The notes beneath the pieces are model-generated. The model ran no database searches. It worked only from the letters and a program-made list of their open reading frames with translations, and was not told the DNA's origin. The position numbers and the translations under genes are program-made. 64,000 nucleotides of DNA from positions 2,046,001 through 2,110,000 of the forward strand of contig CM047805.1 of the NCBI GenBank assembly GCA_026214975.1, read 5' to 3'. This stretch comes from Gentiana macrophylla (taxonomy: Eukaryota > Streptophyta > Magnoliopsida > Gentianales > Gentianaceae). Of the stretch, positions 10,741 through 23,769 are shown piece after piece. The first letter of the stretch is position 1, and every line of letters starts with the position of its first letter.

Positions 10741-13110
10741 TCACATGGGATGGTAAAACTTCGAGGATCTTTCAGTTTAGGTGGTAACTTATCTTGCAAA
10801 GCTATGAGAACATTCTTCATTTAGGCATATATTCTCATATTCCTCTAATTTTTCTTGTTGTGATGAATATCTTTGAAACTTTCCATAGCAGGTATACTAA
10901 TTAGAGCTTCGATAATGAGGGATATTAACATGAATATACGAAAAGTATCAAGAAGCGAGCATACTTGAGATCGGTTTAAATCTTTTAATTTGATCTTTAG
11001 GTGGGTAAGGTAAAGATTCTAAATCTATAACCTTTGATCCCAAAGTCATTTTCTCTTTTCCTTTCTCCTTAAACTTTTGAGTATTACTTGATCGCCAAGT
11101 ATCATGATCTTGAGTTTTTCTTTTAAAAAATTCCTGCATCAATCTCTACTTGATTCCTTGATTCTTCTTGTTTTTCATCCTTGTTTTCATTATCTTCTAT
11201 TCTAACATGTTCCTTGAATAAAGTCCTTAAATCTTTATCCATGGGATCTTTCAAAATCCTAGGGATTTTTACCATTTTTCATCTTCATTCTCGGGTTCCA
11301 AACTTTATTCCTTTTCAAGAAATTCTCTATAATTTCTTCTTCCTCATCAGTGAATTCAAGTTCATCTTTAGTTTCATCATTTTTCCATCTAAATCATTTT
11401 CTACTTCATTATTTCGAAGTTTTCTACTCCATTACTACCACGAGTTTTCTACTTCTCGTAACTACAACATTTACCTCTCTTGGGTTTCTTTCAGTATTGC
11501 TTGGTAATCCTCCAAGAGGTCTACTGTTATTACGTTCACCTTCCCTACTCAAATGATCTTCTATATTCCTTAATGAGGCTTCTATCGTTCTCATTCTGGT
11601 ATCATGTCCACTCATAGATGCTTTCATTGAACTCAAATCCTTAGAGGCTGTACTATAGAAGTCATCATTGTTTCCATATTCTTAGCTTGAGTAGATACTA
11701 CACCCATCATATTTTCCATTAGTTTTCCCATTTTTCAACTCCTTCTGCGCAGTTGAGTTGAACTTTGAGTTCTTGGTATACTTTGAGTGGTATGTTGAGG
11801 ATAGGATCTAGGTAATGATTGTAAAGTACGATTAGATGTATTTTCTTGATAAACATGATTATTATTCATATTCTATCTTTGAGGCTGGATATGGCGGTTG
11901 TCCTTGCTTACTAGGGTTTTCAGGACCATCGAAAAGTAGGGTGATCTCTTCAATAGCATTAAGCGAGTTTGAATATGCATTGTTCAAATTCTATCTTTCT
12001 TGAAGAAAACTCACCTCCTCTCTTGAATATCCTGTTGGTTCTTGATCCTAATGGCATATTATCACGATTTGAGTATTCGAGGTTGGTGTACTATTTTACG
12101 AACTTTGGTTTTATTCGATTGTAGGCCATCAAATTTTCTAAATGTGCTAGAACTTCCGTAGATGTACATTCTCTGCAAAAGCTACTTTTACGGTGCTAGA
12201 ACCGGTTTCCCACATTCTGTTATTTTTGGAAATCTTTTCTATAGCATCGTAAACTATTTGAGCTTCACTCATCATTAAAGAACCACCACATGCATGATCT
12301 ACATCTGCACGTGAATCTTTTCATAATTTACGATAGAAAAGTTGAATTTGCATATCTAAGGAATAACCATGGTCGGGACAGGCTCTTAACAATTTTTTAA
12401 ATCTTTCCCAGGCATTCCCGAGGTTTCTTGAGATCCTGTCTAAAGTTAGCAACCTTGACTTTTAATTCCAAATTTCGTCTGAGGTGAAATATTGTTTGAA
12501 ATTCGATTTGAATATCCTCCCAACTAGTAAGTGAATGATGTGGAAGAGACATAAACCAATCTCGGGCTCGTCCTTTTAAAGAAAAAAGGAAACATAGTCA
12601 TCCTCGTTAGTTCCTTATGAGCACCTTGACTTTTGGTTTGTATGCACTGAGTTCTTAAAAAAGATAGAGATGATGATGTGGATCTTCATCATCCTCTCTA
12701 GGAATTGGGCTCTTGCGTCAATTAAACCAAAAGATAAGATTTAATTTGAAATTATTCGCTCCTTCATTGGGTAAAAGTATGGGATTATTAGTGCGGTTTC
12801 TTCTTATGGTTTGATCACGAGATAGGTCTCGGGTTTGGTGGGTTATTACGATTATTACGGTTCCGATCTTGATTATTTCTATTATTATGATTTTGATTAT
12901 TATTAGGGTTAACGGGGTTTTGTCCATGTCTGGAGCATGATATAGCCTCTGTTCATTTGTTTCATCGTCTAGTTTGAGTCATTTCTCTATTTTATTAGAA
13001 GATGATTCCGTTGGAGATTTTCCAAGGAGTCTAGGTGGTTTGACCACGTTTACTCTCTATTCGTAGCGCCTTTCGTAGCGTTTATGTCAGGCTTATAAGG
13101 AGTAAGTGAG
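10741..13110 (-). pseudogene. Athila gag remnant and leader
   Basis: Broken minus-strand frames with gag character. The first, near 12718-12860, contains RRNRTNNPILLPNEGANNFKLN, which resembles the start of Athila gag. Around 12370-12600 translations give a GRARDWF(M)SLP-type block and RRNLELKVKVANF-like sequence typical of the retrotransposon gag domain. A charged, serine-rich tail follows at 10948-11640. No single frame is intact. Confidence 0.65.
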
Positions 13111-13312
13111 GCTTTACCGCTTACGGTCATCAAGTATGCGAAAATAGAAAAATGCTCGAGTTTTATAGAAGAAGAAAATTGGTACTAAAGAAAGGAGATA
13201 CCAGCGAAAAATAAAATAGAAATGAGATAAGAAAAAGTGTTGATTTATCCTCGAGAATTTTGAGCTAATACAAGTAGTAACCATAGACACAAAGAAAGAA
13301 ATTAGCGACGAG

Positions 13313-13330
13313 GTCCCCGCAGCGGCGCCC
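13313..13330 (-). other. Primer binding site, tRNA-Asp type
   Basis: The minus strand reads GGGCGCCGCTGCGGGGAC, close to the complement of the plant tRNA-Asp(GUC) 3' end (TGGCGCCGTTGCCGGGG). It lies about 11 bp inside the 5' LTR. Asp-type sites are usual for this group of Ty3/gypsy elements. Confidence 0.75.
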
Positions 13331-13341
13331 GAGAAGAAAGT

Positions 13342-15398
13342 TGACGGACGTTTTCTAGTGCTATACAATCCTTACGGCGATTGTACCGGGTCAAATCACA
13401 GTGCTAGTGTGGTGAGTGAGTGTCGAATCCTCGAGAAGCGTGGTAATTCTTTTAAGTGTGGTTAAACACCAAAGGCACATTATTAACTCGATCTAAACCG
13501 TAATTTTATAACCTGATTACTACTATTCTACTTAACATAAAGTAAATCGTAATTTAAAAGTTATTCTAATATAATATATATAGATATATAATATATATAG
13601 ATGTACATGGATGTAAAATATATATATATTTATAAATATATAGATACCAATATATAGTTTATAATAATAGACTAGACAGATAATTTTATAGAACTAGCCA
13701 AAGTTTATATAAATTTTTTTTTTTTTTTTTGAGGGCAAAGTTTATATAATTGATTTATACGATCTTTTGATAAGCGGAATGTGCTCGATCTTTCCTTTTA
13801 TATTAGGTCAATTGAGTAAATGAAAGCGGTGCACTCACTGAGGTTAACAATTCCTCCTCACACGAGCGTATGAAATTGTCATATGTCAAATTGTCATCGA
13901 TTTAATCTCACAAGCGCCCCATGCTAATCTCGAAAGTGCGAATAGGTACCGAATACAAATCTACCCCGGATAAAAGAGGTTATTCCGTTTGTCGAGGCGG
14001 CCGATGTTATTCAAAAGGCTCCGGTTGTCGGCGGATCGATTTAACTTTCGGTGTTAGTTTCAATTAAACCGTTGATTTTAACATTATTACGATCTTGAGC
14101 ACAAATTTAATAAGATTCATCTTTCCCGAGACAAATCGCCCCGGGTAGGAAATAGGATTCCGTTGTCACGCTTTCATACGGCCAATTTTACCCTCCGGTT
14201 TTCTATCATTTATCTCATATCCTAACTTCTGCGGTGGGTTCATCGTTAGGTTATATGTTGCGATTCATCTTGGTTAATTCGTCAATCCGAATATTATCAA
14301 TACGTTGCAAAATAGAAAAGATTCAATTAACTCAATTTTAGTAAAATTTTACTTAGACAACATTCCTTTACCAAAAGATCGAAATAAAGCGATTACATAA
14401 CTTTGGCTAGTTATTAGATTTAGCCTAAAAACATTATAACGACTAAAAGATAAAAACAAACATAACAAACATAAATACTTTAGAAATTTTACCCGATTAC
14501 AAATCTTTGAATCGAGTCGTATTCTTCCGGATATTACAACGACTTCAACAACACGAACACGATAATTTCCGAGCATTACAAAAATACTACTGTATTATTA
14601 TTTTTGGCGTAAGACCTATTTATTTTTGGCATAAGGCCTATTATTTTTGGCAGAAGGAGAGATATATATATATGCTATATGTATATATATATTGGTACAT
14701 TCGATACGCTCTGCACTTTGATGCTCCTATATAGAAATCGGATGAAAGCGGACCGGGCGAGTCATAGCCGGATTTGGGCGGTGTAATCATCACATTCATC
14801 CCCTTAATTATCCAATTTCGGATAAAATTATATATTTTAGAATAAAAGCTCTAAAATCCATATCTCGAGTTACGGATCTCCAAACAACATGATTCAAGAG
14901 GCATCGGAAAGCTCTCGGAAAAATCTACAACTTTCATGAAGGACTCTTCTTCAGAAAATGTCGTTTTGATGAGCCATTCTTTTTGTTGAAGATATTTCTC
15001 GATTACCACTAAATCGAATCGATTAGCCACTTGACCACTTCGATTGACCACTTGACCACTTAAGCAATTCGATTGACCACTTAAGCTCGTGACATTCTCT
15101 AAATCCTTTGGAGATATGATTATACTTCAAAATGTCGATTCTCCGGGGTCTTGGCTTATACATACGCAATAAAATACCACAAATACCCACGTAAATCGAC
15201 ACGACATTCCGATTTACTAAAATCGGTACAAAATGATAACTTTTCACTATTATTACTAAGTTTTACTACTAACTACTCTAAACTATAAAGATTAACATTT
15301 CATACTATTTATATCATAATTTCATATATTTTATATAGAATTCGTTGATAAAACATAATAATATAACGTATATTTAATCATATAAAAGTAGTATATCA
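13342..15398 (-). repeat. 5' LTR of the Athila-like element (about 2.06 kb)
   Basis: The right end, GTATATCA, matches the end of the left LTR. The left end TGACGG sits just outside the primer site. On both strands the LTR reads TGA...TCA. Only its right 530 bp can be compared with the left LTR inside this window, and they are nearly identical. It contains AT microsatellite stretches at 13570-13650 and 14660-14700. The open frames inside look fortuitous. Confidence 0.82.
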
Positions 15399-16440
15399 GA
15401 CGAAAATCAGGCTAAAATACGAAAGGAACTTACTTGCAAAAATTGGTTTGATTGAGAGGAGAATATCAAGCGACAACGGGAGCGGATCTTACGCTTTAAT
15501 AATCGATGGTGAAATGTTTGACATGATGGGGTTATAACCCCCACCAGCTTGTCTCGAAAATCGCCGCCTTAGTGAAGCTAGTAGGCAACAGCGCCTTGAT
15601 TCACGGGGCGATTACCAAAGCGTCATAGCTAGCTTTGCCACTGGCAATTCAAAATCAAAACCTATAGGCTAGAAAGGCTGGGCTGGCGAGATCCGAGCCG
15701 ACCAACCAGGCTCATTTGGATCGTGGGCTTATGGCGATACCAAAAGCGAGCGTGCACATACTGCATGGCACCTCTCTAGTGGCTCAACATTAAGTATAAG
15801 GAGAGAAAGGCTGTCTAAAGGGTTGGATCTCCCAGCAGCCGAGCTAAAATAGCTCGGTTGATCTCCCCAGCCTCTCTGGGTCGGCCAATGTCTAGGATCG
15901 ACCTCCGAGCGGTATAGACATGAACATTATCCCGACCTCTGTAGGTCGGTCAACACTTGTGTCCAAGCTTACCAACGTCCGACCTATAAGGTCGGCCTAG
16001 GTCCCCCTCGGACCAAACCGCTGCGCACATTAGAACCAAATAATTATGGAAGGAATCACAGGCCATAAAGGCTCCAATCTTTATCTTTTAATACAAATAT
16101 TTGAATATCACAATTATCTCACTAAAGTTTAGGAGATCAATCAATCATAATCTTTTTTCTTGGGAACACGCCAATCGGTGTCCACCATCGACACGCCCAC
16201 ACGCTAATCACAGCAAGCCTGTGCCCTCTATATAAATAATTCAAAGAAGCTACGAAGACTTGATTACGATTCCCGCGTTGGATACGTGGCGGCTTTGATC
16301 ACTATCAGTGCGATCTAAAACATCTCACAACCACCCCCGTCTTTTCATTGTTTTATGTATTCTAGGAACTCCATTAGTCTATCACCAAGATAAAAAAAAA
16401 AAAACCTAGATTTTGTGCAGGCGATTTTTGGAATCGTTAT
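15399..16440. repeat. Degenerate LTR-like remnant, possibly Tat-type gypsy
   Basis: This stretch has more GC than its surroundings and contains short palindromes such as CCGACCTATAAGGTCGG and CGACCTCTGTAGGTCG. It also has a TATA-like CTATATAAATAATT at about 16228, followed by an unstructured leader. Palindrome-rich LTRs with this CCGACCT theme are seen in Tat-lineage elements. I cannot define termini or a partner copy, so it may be a solo LTR or another repeat. Confidence 0.35.
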
Positions 16441-17740
16441 GGCCCTTAAGGTGTTGATTTCTTCTTGCTTACTTACTTGTTAGATTACAGTGGAGATGGT
16501 GGCGTGGTGAGTCTTTGAACCGACTCCAGTTAAGGACCATCCACTTGCTATGCTAATTATTCCCAATCACAACAAACTATTATCCATTACCAATCCTTTA
16601 TTTCCCTTGTAACCCTCATTTTCTTAATATCACTCTCCCACTTGCACATAAACCCGTCCATCTATCCCTTTCTATACTAGAACGCATAAAATGATCATTA
16701 AAAGATAGAAAGTGGGTGGATTTATGATGCATTCACTTTGGAACCCCACACTAATTCACTATCATAAATTCACATATGATTAACTCAAAATAAATAAATA
16801 TATTATTATAATACTATGACAAGATAACTAGATAACTATAGCTCAAGATATTTGAGTTGAACATAACTTTAGGTTTGGTTTTGGTTCGAACTCGGGTCAA
16901 AAGTAAAATTGATTTCGGGGTATTACATTCGGACCAGCGCGATAACATTCGATCTTTTCTGTAATCGAATTTAAATTCAAAATTCGATTAATGATAGGTC
17001 GAAAACAACATTCGACCTCTGCGAAATCGAGTTTTCGAATTGTGGTGTTTTGGTAGATAGCCGTGATACCAATAATATGCCATATCTCAATTAGACACTG
17101 TAAAGTTCGATTCTTTATTGTTATCGTGGCAAATGTATACTTATGACATCACAATAAACATCGATTTTTCTTATAGTCGATTTTGAAATCTAAAATCAAT
17201 TTTATCTACTGTCAGAAGTAGGGATGTAAAACGAGTCAAACCGCTCATGAGCACCCGGACGCTTGGCTCACGAAATACTTGCTCAAAAATGATTTAACCG
17301 AACTTGATTCAAACTCGACTAGTTCATTAAAGTTAACGAACTGAATTTGAGCACTTGAAAAATATATAATATTCTTTTGTATTTCTCAACTAGCGAATTC
17401 GAGAATCTTTAAAACTTCATTTTAGAGCTCTAATTCGAGCTTGTAAGTGCTTAAAAAAATTCTAGACTTAATCGAGATGAACTCGAGCTTAGTGAAAACT
17501 TATTCGAGCTGATCTCGAACGATTTTTTTCTTGCTCAAACAAATTTGAGCCGAATTTAAATATCAATAGTTTAACTTTTTTTTTTTTAGCAATGATAGTT
17601 TGACAATTTACGCAATTCAATATATAAATATTTGATTCGATTCGAGCCACAAAACCTAAATTTAATTATTAGCTATTGACCTTTGGAAAACGTCAATCAC
17701 AATAATTTCGTCCATCTTTTTCTGGTTTCTTTTTACAGGC
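16441..17740. repeat. Intergenic repeat remnants (foldback and GAGC-rich elements)
   Basis: Two decayed elements are visible. Near 16920-17060 short arms around TTCGA motifs face each other, a foldback resembling those in ANGUSTIFOLIA introns. 17219-17660 begins TAGGGATGTAAAACGAG and is filled with CGAGCTT/AACTCGAG motifs, an old relative of the hAT-like element at 7911-8413. No gene is seen. The endosulfine transcript probably starts just to the right. Confidence 0.45.
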
Positions 17741-17754
17741 TTTCACATTTGTTG

Positions 17755-18826
17755 CGTTTTCTATCTGCTCTCTGTTCACGCATTTTACAGTTTGTAGCAC
17801 TCTTTCATTTCACAAAGCTCGATCCATAGGGCAAGCGGACGTGAATCAAACAGTCGGTAATTGTTTACGGAACTGTCCGTTTTCGATATTTGATTGATTT
17901 GTGTGTCAGCGGATTTTAATTTTGTATGTTTTGTAATAACAATGATTTGCCTCTAGATCTTCGTATGAATTGATGTTCGTTGCTCAGCTTTTGATCGATT
18001 CTGAGTCTTTCATAATTGTTTGTCAGAATATACTAATGTCGTTTATAATGGATGATTTATGCATTTTGTTGATGTGCTTATGAACTCGGGGCAATTGCAT
18101 GTGATTTGATTTCTTTTTTTAAAGAGTGGTTTGATTTGTTGCAATTTAGCTTTTGCTTGAATGGCTTTTTCTGTTGTTAGCTTTTGATTGTGAACCTTTT
18201 TTTTTTTTTTTTTTTGTGTGTGTGTGGATTGGTTTTTATTTTCCATATTTTGATTTATTTATTTTTTTGGACTTTTGGACTGAGGAATTCACTTGCCTAT
18301 TGATGTTTACTTCTTGCTATGAGCTATGCCTGATGTATTTGATAGTGTTTCTGCCAGAGAGCATCAGCAAATTGACAGTAGATAGGTATTAGGAAATGTA
18401 CGATTAGCTTTGTAGAATGCGTAGTTTTTCAACAAGTATAAAGTTAGCTTCTCATAGTTATTAAAGTTGGATATACTTGAGAAGCACCTGAGATCTTGAA
18501 TCATACTTATGCAATTAGAAACTATTCCGGAAAGTTTGTCAGTATGGTTGTAATCTAGCCTCTGATTTAGTACTAGCTTAAAGGCCTCTTTATCCGGGAC
18601 CAACCGGCCCGATTAATCCGGAGTTCGGCCTTGTTGGTTCTTGCAGTGTCCGGCTCTTAATCTACTTAGACCAACACTCATTAACATAATGTCTTCCGAA
18701 TAGAATAGAACTTGGGACCTCCTGAAGCATTTTAAGCATCTAGTTATTTTCATTGCTTCTTTTCAATAGACTAATGAATTGCTTGTAGTTGCAGTTATTC
18801 AACATTAGTTTGGTGGAAGGAAGCTT
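17755..18826 (+). promoter_or_regulatory. Endosulfine 5' leader with probable leader intron
   Basis: A pyrimidine-rich stretch at 17700-17840 precedes a likely non-coding first exon. A donor at about 17858 (TCGGTAATTG) and an acceptor GTTGCAG ending near 18793 would splice it to the exon with the start codon. The presumed intron is T-rich on the plus strand, including a T run at 18199-18214, as is normal for plant introns. The transcription start itself cannot be placed. Confidence 0.5.
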
Positions 18827-20487
18827 ATGTCTGGAATGGAAGAAGTCAAAGATCAAGTAGACGTTAATGCAGCTGAGACCGAGAAAACCATGCCCGCGCC
18901 TCAGGAAGAGGTTGTTTTATTGACCTGAACTTTTCTTCTTTCCTTGTGTTAATCTGTTTTCGTGCTTTTGAAGATTCATTTTCTGCCTTTGGATATAATT
19001 GGATAATTTTTTGCTTCATAGGAGGAAGTCATTAAGAAAAAGTATGGAGGTATAGTGCCCAAGAAACCACCACTTATTTCCAAGGTAATCTATAGTCTTC
19101 TCTTTATGTGGGTGACGATTTTGATGAATGACGTAAATGTTTGCGTTCATACCTAAACCTGATACATTTTTTAGGATCATGAACGTGCTTATTTTGATTC
19201 TGCTGACTGGGCTCTTGGAAAGGTACTTTCTTGCATTTAAATTTATAATAGCTGGTTTTGTCAAGCTTAGAAGAGCATTCGGTTTCTTCAAGTTGTTATA
19301 TTGCATGACATAATGCTGAACATTTGGTTGCAGCAAGGAGTGGAGAAACCTAAAGGTCCGTTAGAGGCACTTAGGCCAAAGCTACAGGTATATTCTTCTT
19401 TCTTTTTTTTTTTTGGTTGTTGGTAGTGTTACCGAATGACTCTGTAATTCTAGGGTCTTTGCCATCATCGTTCTTGTTTGTGTCATGTTCCGGCTAGCCC
19501 AGATTCACACAGCAACATAAGTAGTTCATTACCTATCTTAGAAATTAGAACGTTCTTGATAAATAGGAAGTTCTTACTTTTTTCAATCTGCTATTCATTG
19601 CTCTGATACTGTTTCACAGATTAGAAAGATGTTGTGGCTTATGTAGTCGACTTTCGTTTGTTTTTCTCATCATTGTGATTTTAATAGGTAATTAGTTTTG
19701 AATGAGAATAAGCGGTTTTGTTATTACCTAAAGAAGGTTTCTTATTGAGAAAACACAAATCATTAGTTTAACCGTAGTTGTATCATCTACTAGCTAGATA
19801 TCACTGATCCACCCGAGATTGAAATGGTAGCATAGTTGTATGACTTCTATCTCGAAGGTCATATGAACACTAGCTACTAGGTTTACCCCCTCCCCCCTTT
19901 TGGTTATAGCCCTCGTTCCGGGACCCACTGGTCTCATTAATCCACACCGCAACATTAGATGAGTAACATCTGTTGTGGAGTCTCTCTCTTATGCGGAGAC
20001 CCCTTGTTAACACGTAAAAACGCTAGTGTTTATGTCTGTATATATTAGAAAACACACATAAATTGCCTCTGTGAAAGAAACAATTTGGATGTGTTGCTAA
20101 AACTGGTGTTGTATTTCCTTGCAGCCTACGCAACAACAAACTCGATACCGCAAGAGTCATTATGCTCCGTCAGAGGGTGAAGGTATGCTAAATAATGTTC
20201 GGTTTATATATATATATATATTATTCTTGATTTGTTTCATGCCTTATGCCTGCTGGTGTGTACATGATGTGAGGGGCACTGTTTGCTTTGTACTTCACTA
20301 GGGCATCATTTGAAATGAAACTTACAATCGTTTCGGAACCTGACACGTCACTAAAAACCGTTAGCCCGTGACTGAATGTCACGCGTTCAAACCGTGGAAA
20401 TAGTCTCTTATATAAATACATATACATCGTTTTTTTGTTTCAGATGGAAATAGCCCTACAGAGGATGATGCAGCATCGAATGAATGA
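18827..20487 (+). CDS. ENSA: Endosulfine family protein (PP2A-B55 inhibitor homologue), six coding exons
   Basis: Exons at 18827-18910, 19022-19084, 19175-19222, 19334-19387, 20125-20182 and 20444-20487 join in frame, with GT-AG borders throughout, into a 116-aa protein with no stop or indel. The core spans residues 33-90: KYGGIVPKKPPLISK, then AYFDSADWALGK, then PKGPLEALRPKLQPT and an RYRKSHYAP tail. FDSADW is the plant form of the FDSGDY site. In animals and yeast its serine is phosphorylated by Greatwall/Rim15, which turns the small disordered protein into an inhibitor of phosphatase PP2A-B55. That role is known for the family and inferred here. The acidic N-terminus (residues 1-30) is variable in plants. 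The protein is soluble, with no signal peptide or membrane segment. A likely polyadenylation region lies near 20780-20800. Confidence 0.95.
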
Positions 20488-21466
20488 AAAGTGGACAACG
20501 ACGCTCTTTGTAAGGAATCCGTGGGGGTTGCTATCGTAGGAGAATGTTGTATGAAGTGACATGTATCACGTCTTTTCATTTTTATTTTTTTTTTACCGTC
20601 TGTTAACATATATTGGGATGTGCATGGTGAACAAAATGGTATACATGAAAGAATATGATGCATGCCACTCGGTATAACTTTCTTTTTTACCGGTTGGACC
20701 GAACTCCTTATCCCTTTTGTTTGAGCCGAGTACATCACCTGCATTCAGTACTTGCTGCTATTTTTGGCACAACCTGTTTAATCTGTAATAGAATAAGACA
20801 AATGGATTTCTTTTCGGGTAATTGTTATTGACACCACATTAAATCTATCTATCGAGTCGCCACACTTTTAGCAAATTTCGAGCTTTACATAGGCTGAATT
20901 TTCTTCAACCTTTGTTGTTCTTTTTTTATTCAAGAGGTTGGAGTTATCAATGAAGACTTTTAAAACAAAATGACTAAAGGCAAATATTCAATGGATTTTG
21001 TGCTTTACAAATCAGGTTACTGAAACATTTTATTTCAATGTTCGTGTACACCAATCGAATCGAGTCATATATCTCATGTTTGTGTTTAACTTCGTTTAGT
21101 TTGCAACAATCTAAAAATTATGTTTAAGCTTTGGCTCGTTAAATTGAACACACTAATCGAGCTCAAGCTCAGCTTGATTAGGAGAAATGAATCAAGCTCA
21201 AACGAGTTGTATTACGTCAATATCGTTGTGGATGACACTAATCTACCCAAACATGTTATGGACATCATACACATGTGTTTTGTTTTGGATTTTTTTTTGT
21301 TTGTTTTTGTTTGTTTGTTTGAGGGATCATAAACATATGTTAAATTGAACGATTTCACCAACGAAGTAAATATGCCTAATTTATTACATGTACGTATATC
21401 TATGAAAGCACCCATACAGTGAATTTCAAAATTTAAGTACACGTCACGTCACCGATACATGTTATA
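20488..21466. other. 3' UTR of the endosulfine gene and intergenic sequence
   Basis: The first 300 bp is probably 3' UTR, ending near an AATAAGA at about 20792. Beyond it is AT-rich sequence. 21050-21210 has CTCGTTAAATTGAACAC and AATCGAGCTCAAGCTC motifs, a short relic of the GAGC-rich hAT-like family. No gene is seen. Confidence 0.45.
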
Positions 21467-21475
21467 TATATAATA

Positions 21476-22747
21476 AGAACTTTTATCTTTTTTGACTTCG
21501 TGTTTTAAAATTATGCCAAAGTGGCCTTATCTTTTAAAATAATGATTTTAGGGCTCTTTGTTTTTCTTGATTTTAGGAAAATTTTAAAAATTAGTCCAAC
21601 TTAACTTGAATTAAGGTTAACATCCAAGTGGCAGATTCATCTGTACTTTTATTATAAAAAAATTCTACCATATTATCATGCCACGTTTTCTTTCAACAAA
21701 AAAAAAAAAAAAAAAAATAATCAGATTTTTCCCCATTCCCAATCCACAGGCATTTAATCGACATCCACTCCCCAAACCCCTAATTTCTTTCCCTCTTCCC
21801 AATCCCTAATTTCTTCCCCAAAAACAAAATCTTTTGCCATCTCCTACAAGAACATACCCTACAAAATTTTGCTTCAATCTGTAGCCGTAATTGGATCAAA
21901 AGCGAAATCAAGTTCTTTCATTTATTCATTGAGTCAATTTTTCTTTGCAGAATCGAGGGCAATTTGTCAATACATAGCACAGGCTTATGAAAAGAAGGAA
22001 ACAAATTGACTTTCCCAGAGTATGCAAAGAAGAATGCTTTTGTATATATATGGGACAGAGGTTGAATCGCGAGAAGTTCGATCCTCTTGCTTGACTGCTT
22101 TGTATGAAATCGTTGTGAAGCCGATATTCGGGTGGCCAACGGACGATGAAATTCTTTGCGAGAAGGAGAAGAAGCTACTGAAGCTCTAGATGTGTACGAA
22201 GCTCGATTGAAGCAATGCAAGTATTTGGCCGGCGAGATCTTCACTCTTGCCGATCTGTATCATCTTCCGGCACTGAATTATTGGGTGGGTTCTAAAGTAG
22301 AGTACCTGTTCGACGAAAGGCCTCATGTGAGTGTTTGGCTACTGAAATTTTGGCTAGGCCGTCTTGGCATTGGCATTGTAGAAGAAGCTACTCAATAATT
22401 GAGAAATAAATTAAGGATTGGGAAGAGAGGAAAGAAATTAGGGGTTTTGGGGAGGGGATGTCGATTAAATGCCTTGTGGATTGGGAATGGGAAAATTTCT
22501 GATTTTTTTTTGAAAGAATACGTGGCATGATATGATATAATAGGTGGAATTTTTTTATAATAAAAGTACATGTGCATCTGCCAGCTTGGATGTTAATTCA
22601 CATAAGTTGGACGGAATTTTTGAAATTGTCTAAAAGCGAAAGAATAAAAAAACACAAGCACACGGGTCCCTAAAACTGCGATTTTAAAAGATAAGGTCAA
22701 TTTTGAGACAATGTTAGAACATGAAGTCCTAAAGGTGTCAAAAACCC
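21476..22747. mobile_element. Pack-MULE (Mutator-like element with captured GST sequence)
   Basis: Long terminal inverted repeats of about 320 bp: the left arm (21476-21800) and the right arm (22420-22747, reversed) share collinear blocks. Examples are ACTTTTATTATAAAAAAATT, CATTTAATCGACATCC and CCAATCCACA. Both flanks carry TATATAATA (21467-21475 and 22748-22756), the 9-bp duplication expected of MULEs, although the AT-rich site weakens that evidence. No transposase lies inside. Instead the middle holds part of a glutathione S-transferase gene, including an intron acceptor. Captured gene fragments between long inverted repeats define Pack-MULEs. Confidence 0.85.
21951..22398 (+). pseudogene. 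Captured glutathione S-transferase (phi class) exon fragment
   Basis: After an intact acceptor (CTTTGCAG, ending 21950) the sequence encodes ESRAICQYIAQAYEKK, the start of the last exon in many GSTF genes. It then shows WPTDDEI and [18 protein letters not shown] followed by [14 protein letters not shown], the C-terminal helical domain that binds the hydrophobic substrate. The N-terminal thioredoxin-like domain with the glutathione-binding serine is absent. A premature stop after about 20 codons and at least two frame changes break it. The open frame 22156-22398 covers only the last 80 codons. Retention of intron sequence shows capture from genomic DNA rather than mRNA. It cannot make an enzyme, but it might be transcribed from the MULE ends. 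Confidence 0.85.
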
Positions 22748-22756
22748 TATATAATA

Positions 22757-23600
22757 AATATTAACCTTATATGATGTAATAAGATTCATAAAAATCAAAA
22801 AAAGTTAGACAAAACAAGATTTGCAGTACACAAACTCAGTGAATATGACATTTATACGACGTCAAAAGTAAAATCAAAATTTTGATTCACATTCAAAATA
22901 TTACAAAGTGTAAATGTGGTTGTTTATCAACAATAAACATAAAAACTAAAAACACGTATTTTTTGTTAAATTATAATCAAGATTGAAATCGTGCATTTTA
23001 ACTTTTTTTTATAAAAAAACTTAAATTAAAAATCAAAAAATATTGGGTTCAGGAGTGTCGGCGCCATGTCGAGGAGTGTCGACAGCGTGTCGGATATTAA
23101 AATTTTAAATTAATTTATTTTAATCAGCCGACATGTGTCGGAGGCGTATCGGTCGCGTGTCGTGTTGGAAATATGTCGAGACCGCGCGCGTGACACCCAA
23201 ATTGAAGTATCGATGCTTCACGATGTAATCGAGTCAAACCGAGTTGACACTTTTAAATCTCGAATTCGATTTTACTAAAAGAACTCAGCTCAGCATGATC
23301 AAGCCATGAAAAATCAAGATCAATCTCGACAGATTAAGTATTCAATATAACTCATTTCGTTAGCTCGATTTTTTTCCTTTTGGAATTCAATTTTTTTGAG
23401 TGGTTTTGGAATTCTTTAATTTTTACAAAATACGGCAATATCTAATTCGATTCGTCTAATACTCGAATAATAACTTGTAATTTACTCGATTATTATACAT
23501 TGAAACTCGAGTTAAGCCCACTTAATTATTTGAGTTCCTAAATCAAACTCAAACTTGAAAATAAAAATCGAATCAAATGATGGTTCGAAAAGGAAAGCAA
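22757..23600. repeat. Intergenic repeats upstream of ANGUSTIFOLIA
   Basis: 23045-23225 is rich in GTGTCGG/GTCGGA/CGTGTCG motifs, a common type of decayed plant MITE. 23225-23590 again has ACTCGAGTT/GAGTCAAACCGAG motifs of the hAT-like GAGC family. The remainder is AT-rich. The ANGUSTIFOLIA promoter must lie in or next to these repeats; the pyrimidine-rich leader starts near 23625. Confidence 0.4.
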
Positions 23601-23769
23601 AAAGAGTAGGGATAGTAAATGTGATTTCCCATTTCACTCTGACCTTCTTCACCTCACCATTTTACTGCCATTTTCGAGCTCCCATCAATATCTTTTTCGG
23701 AAATGCTCACAAGATCTGTTTAGAAATTCCCTAATCCATTGTTGAAGAAGAACAATCAGTGCAAAATCA

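Larger units (their letters stand above)
1..15398 (-). mobile_element. Athila-like Ty3/gypsy LTR retrotransposon, decayed, truncated by window edge
   Basis: The element reads on the minus strand: 5' LTR at the right, then primer site, gag, protease, RT, RNase H, integrase, an extra ORF region, polypurine tract and the 3' LTR at the left. This order (PR before RT, integrase last, long post-integrase region) is Ty3/gypsy, and protein motifs such as CDLG in protease and ALPTNDTKVV in integrase match the Athila lineage. All coding parts carry frameshifts and stops, so it is non-autonomous. The left LTR runs off the window, so the target duplication cannot be tested. A hAT-like element is inserted between the RNase H and integrase regions. 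Confidence 0.9.
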
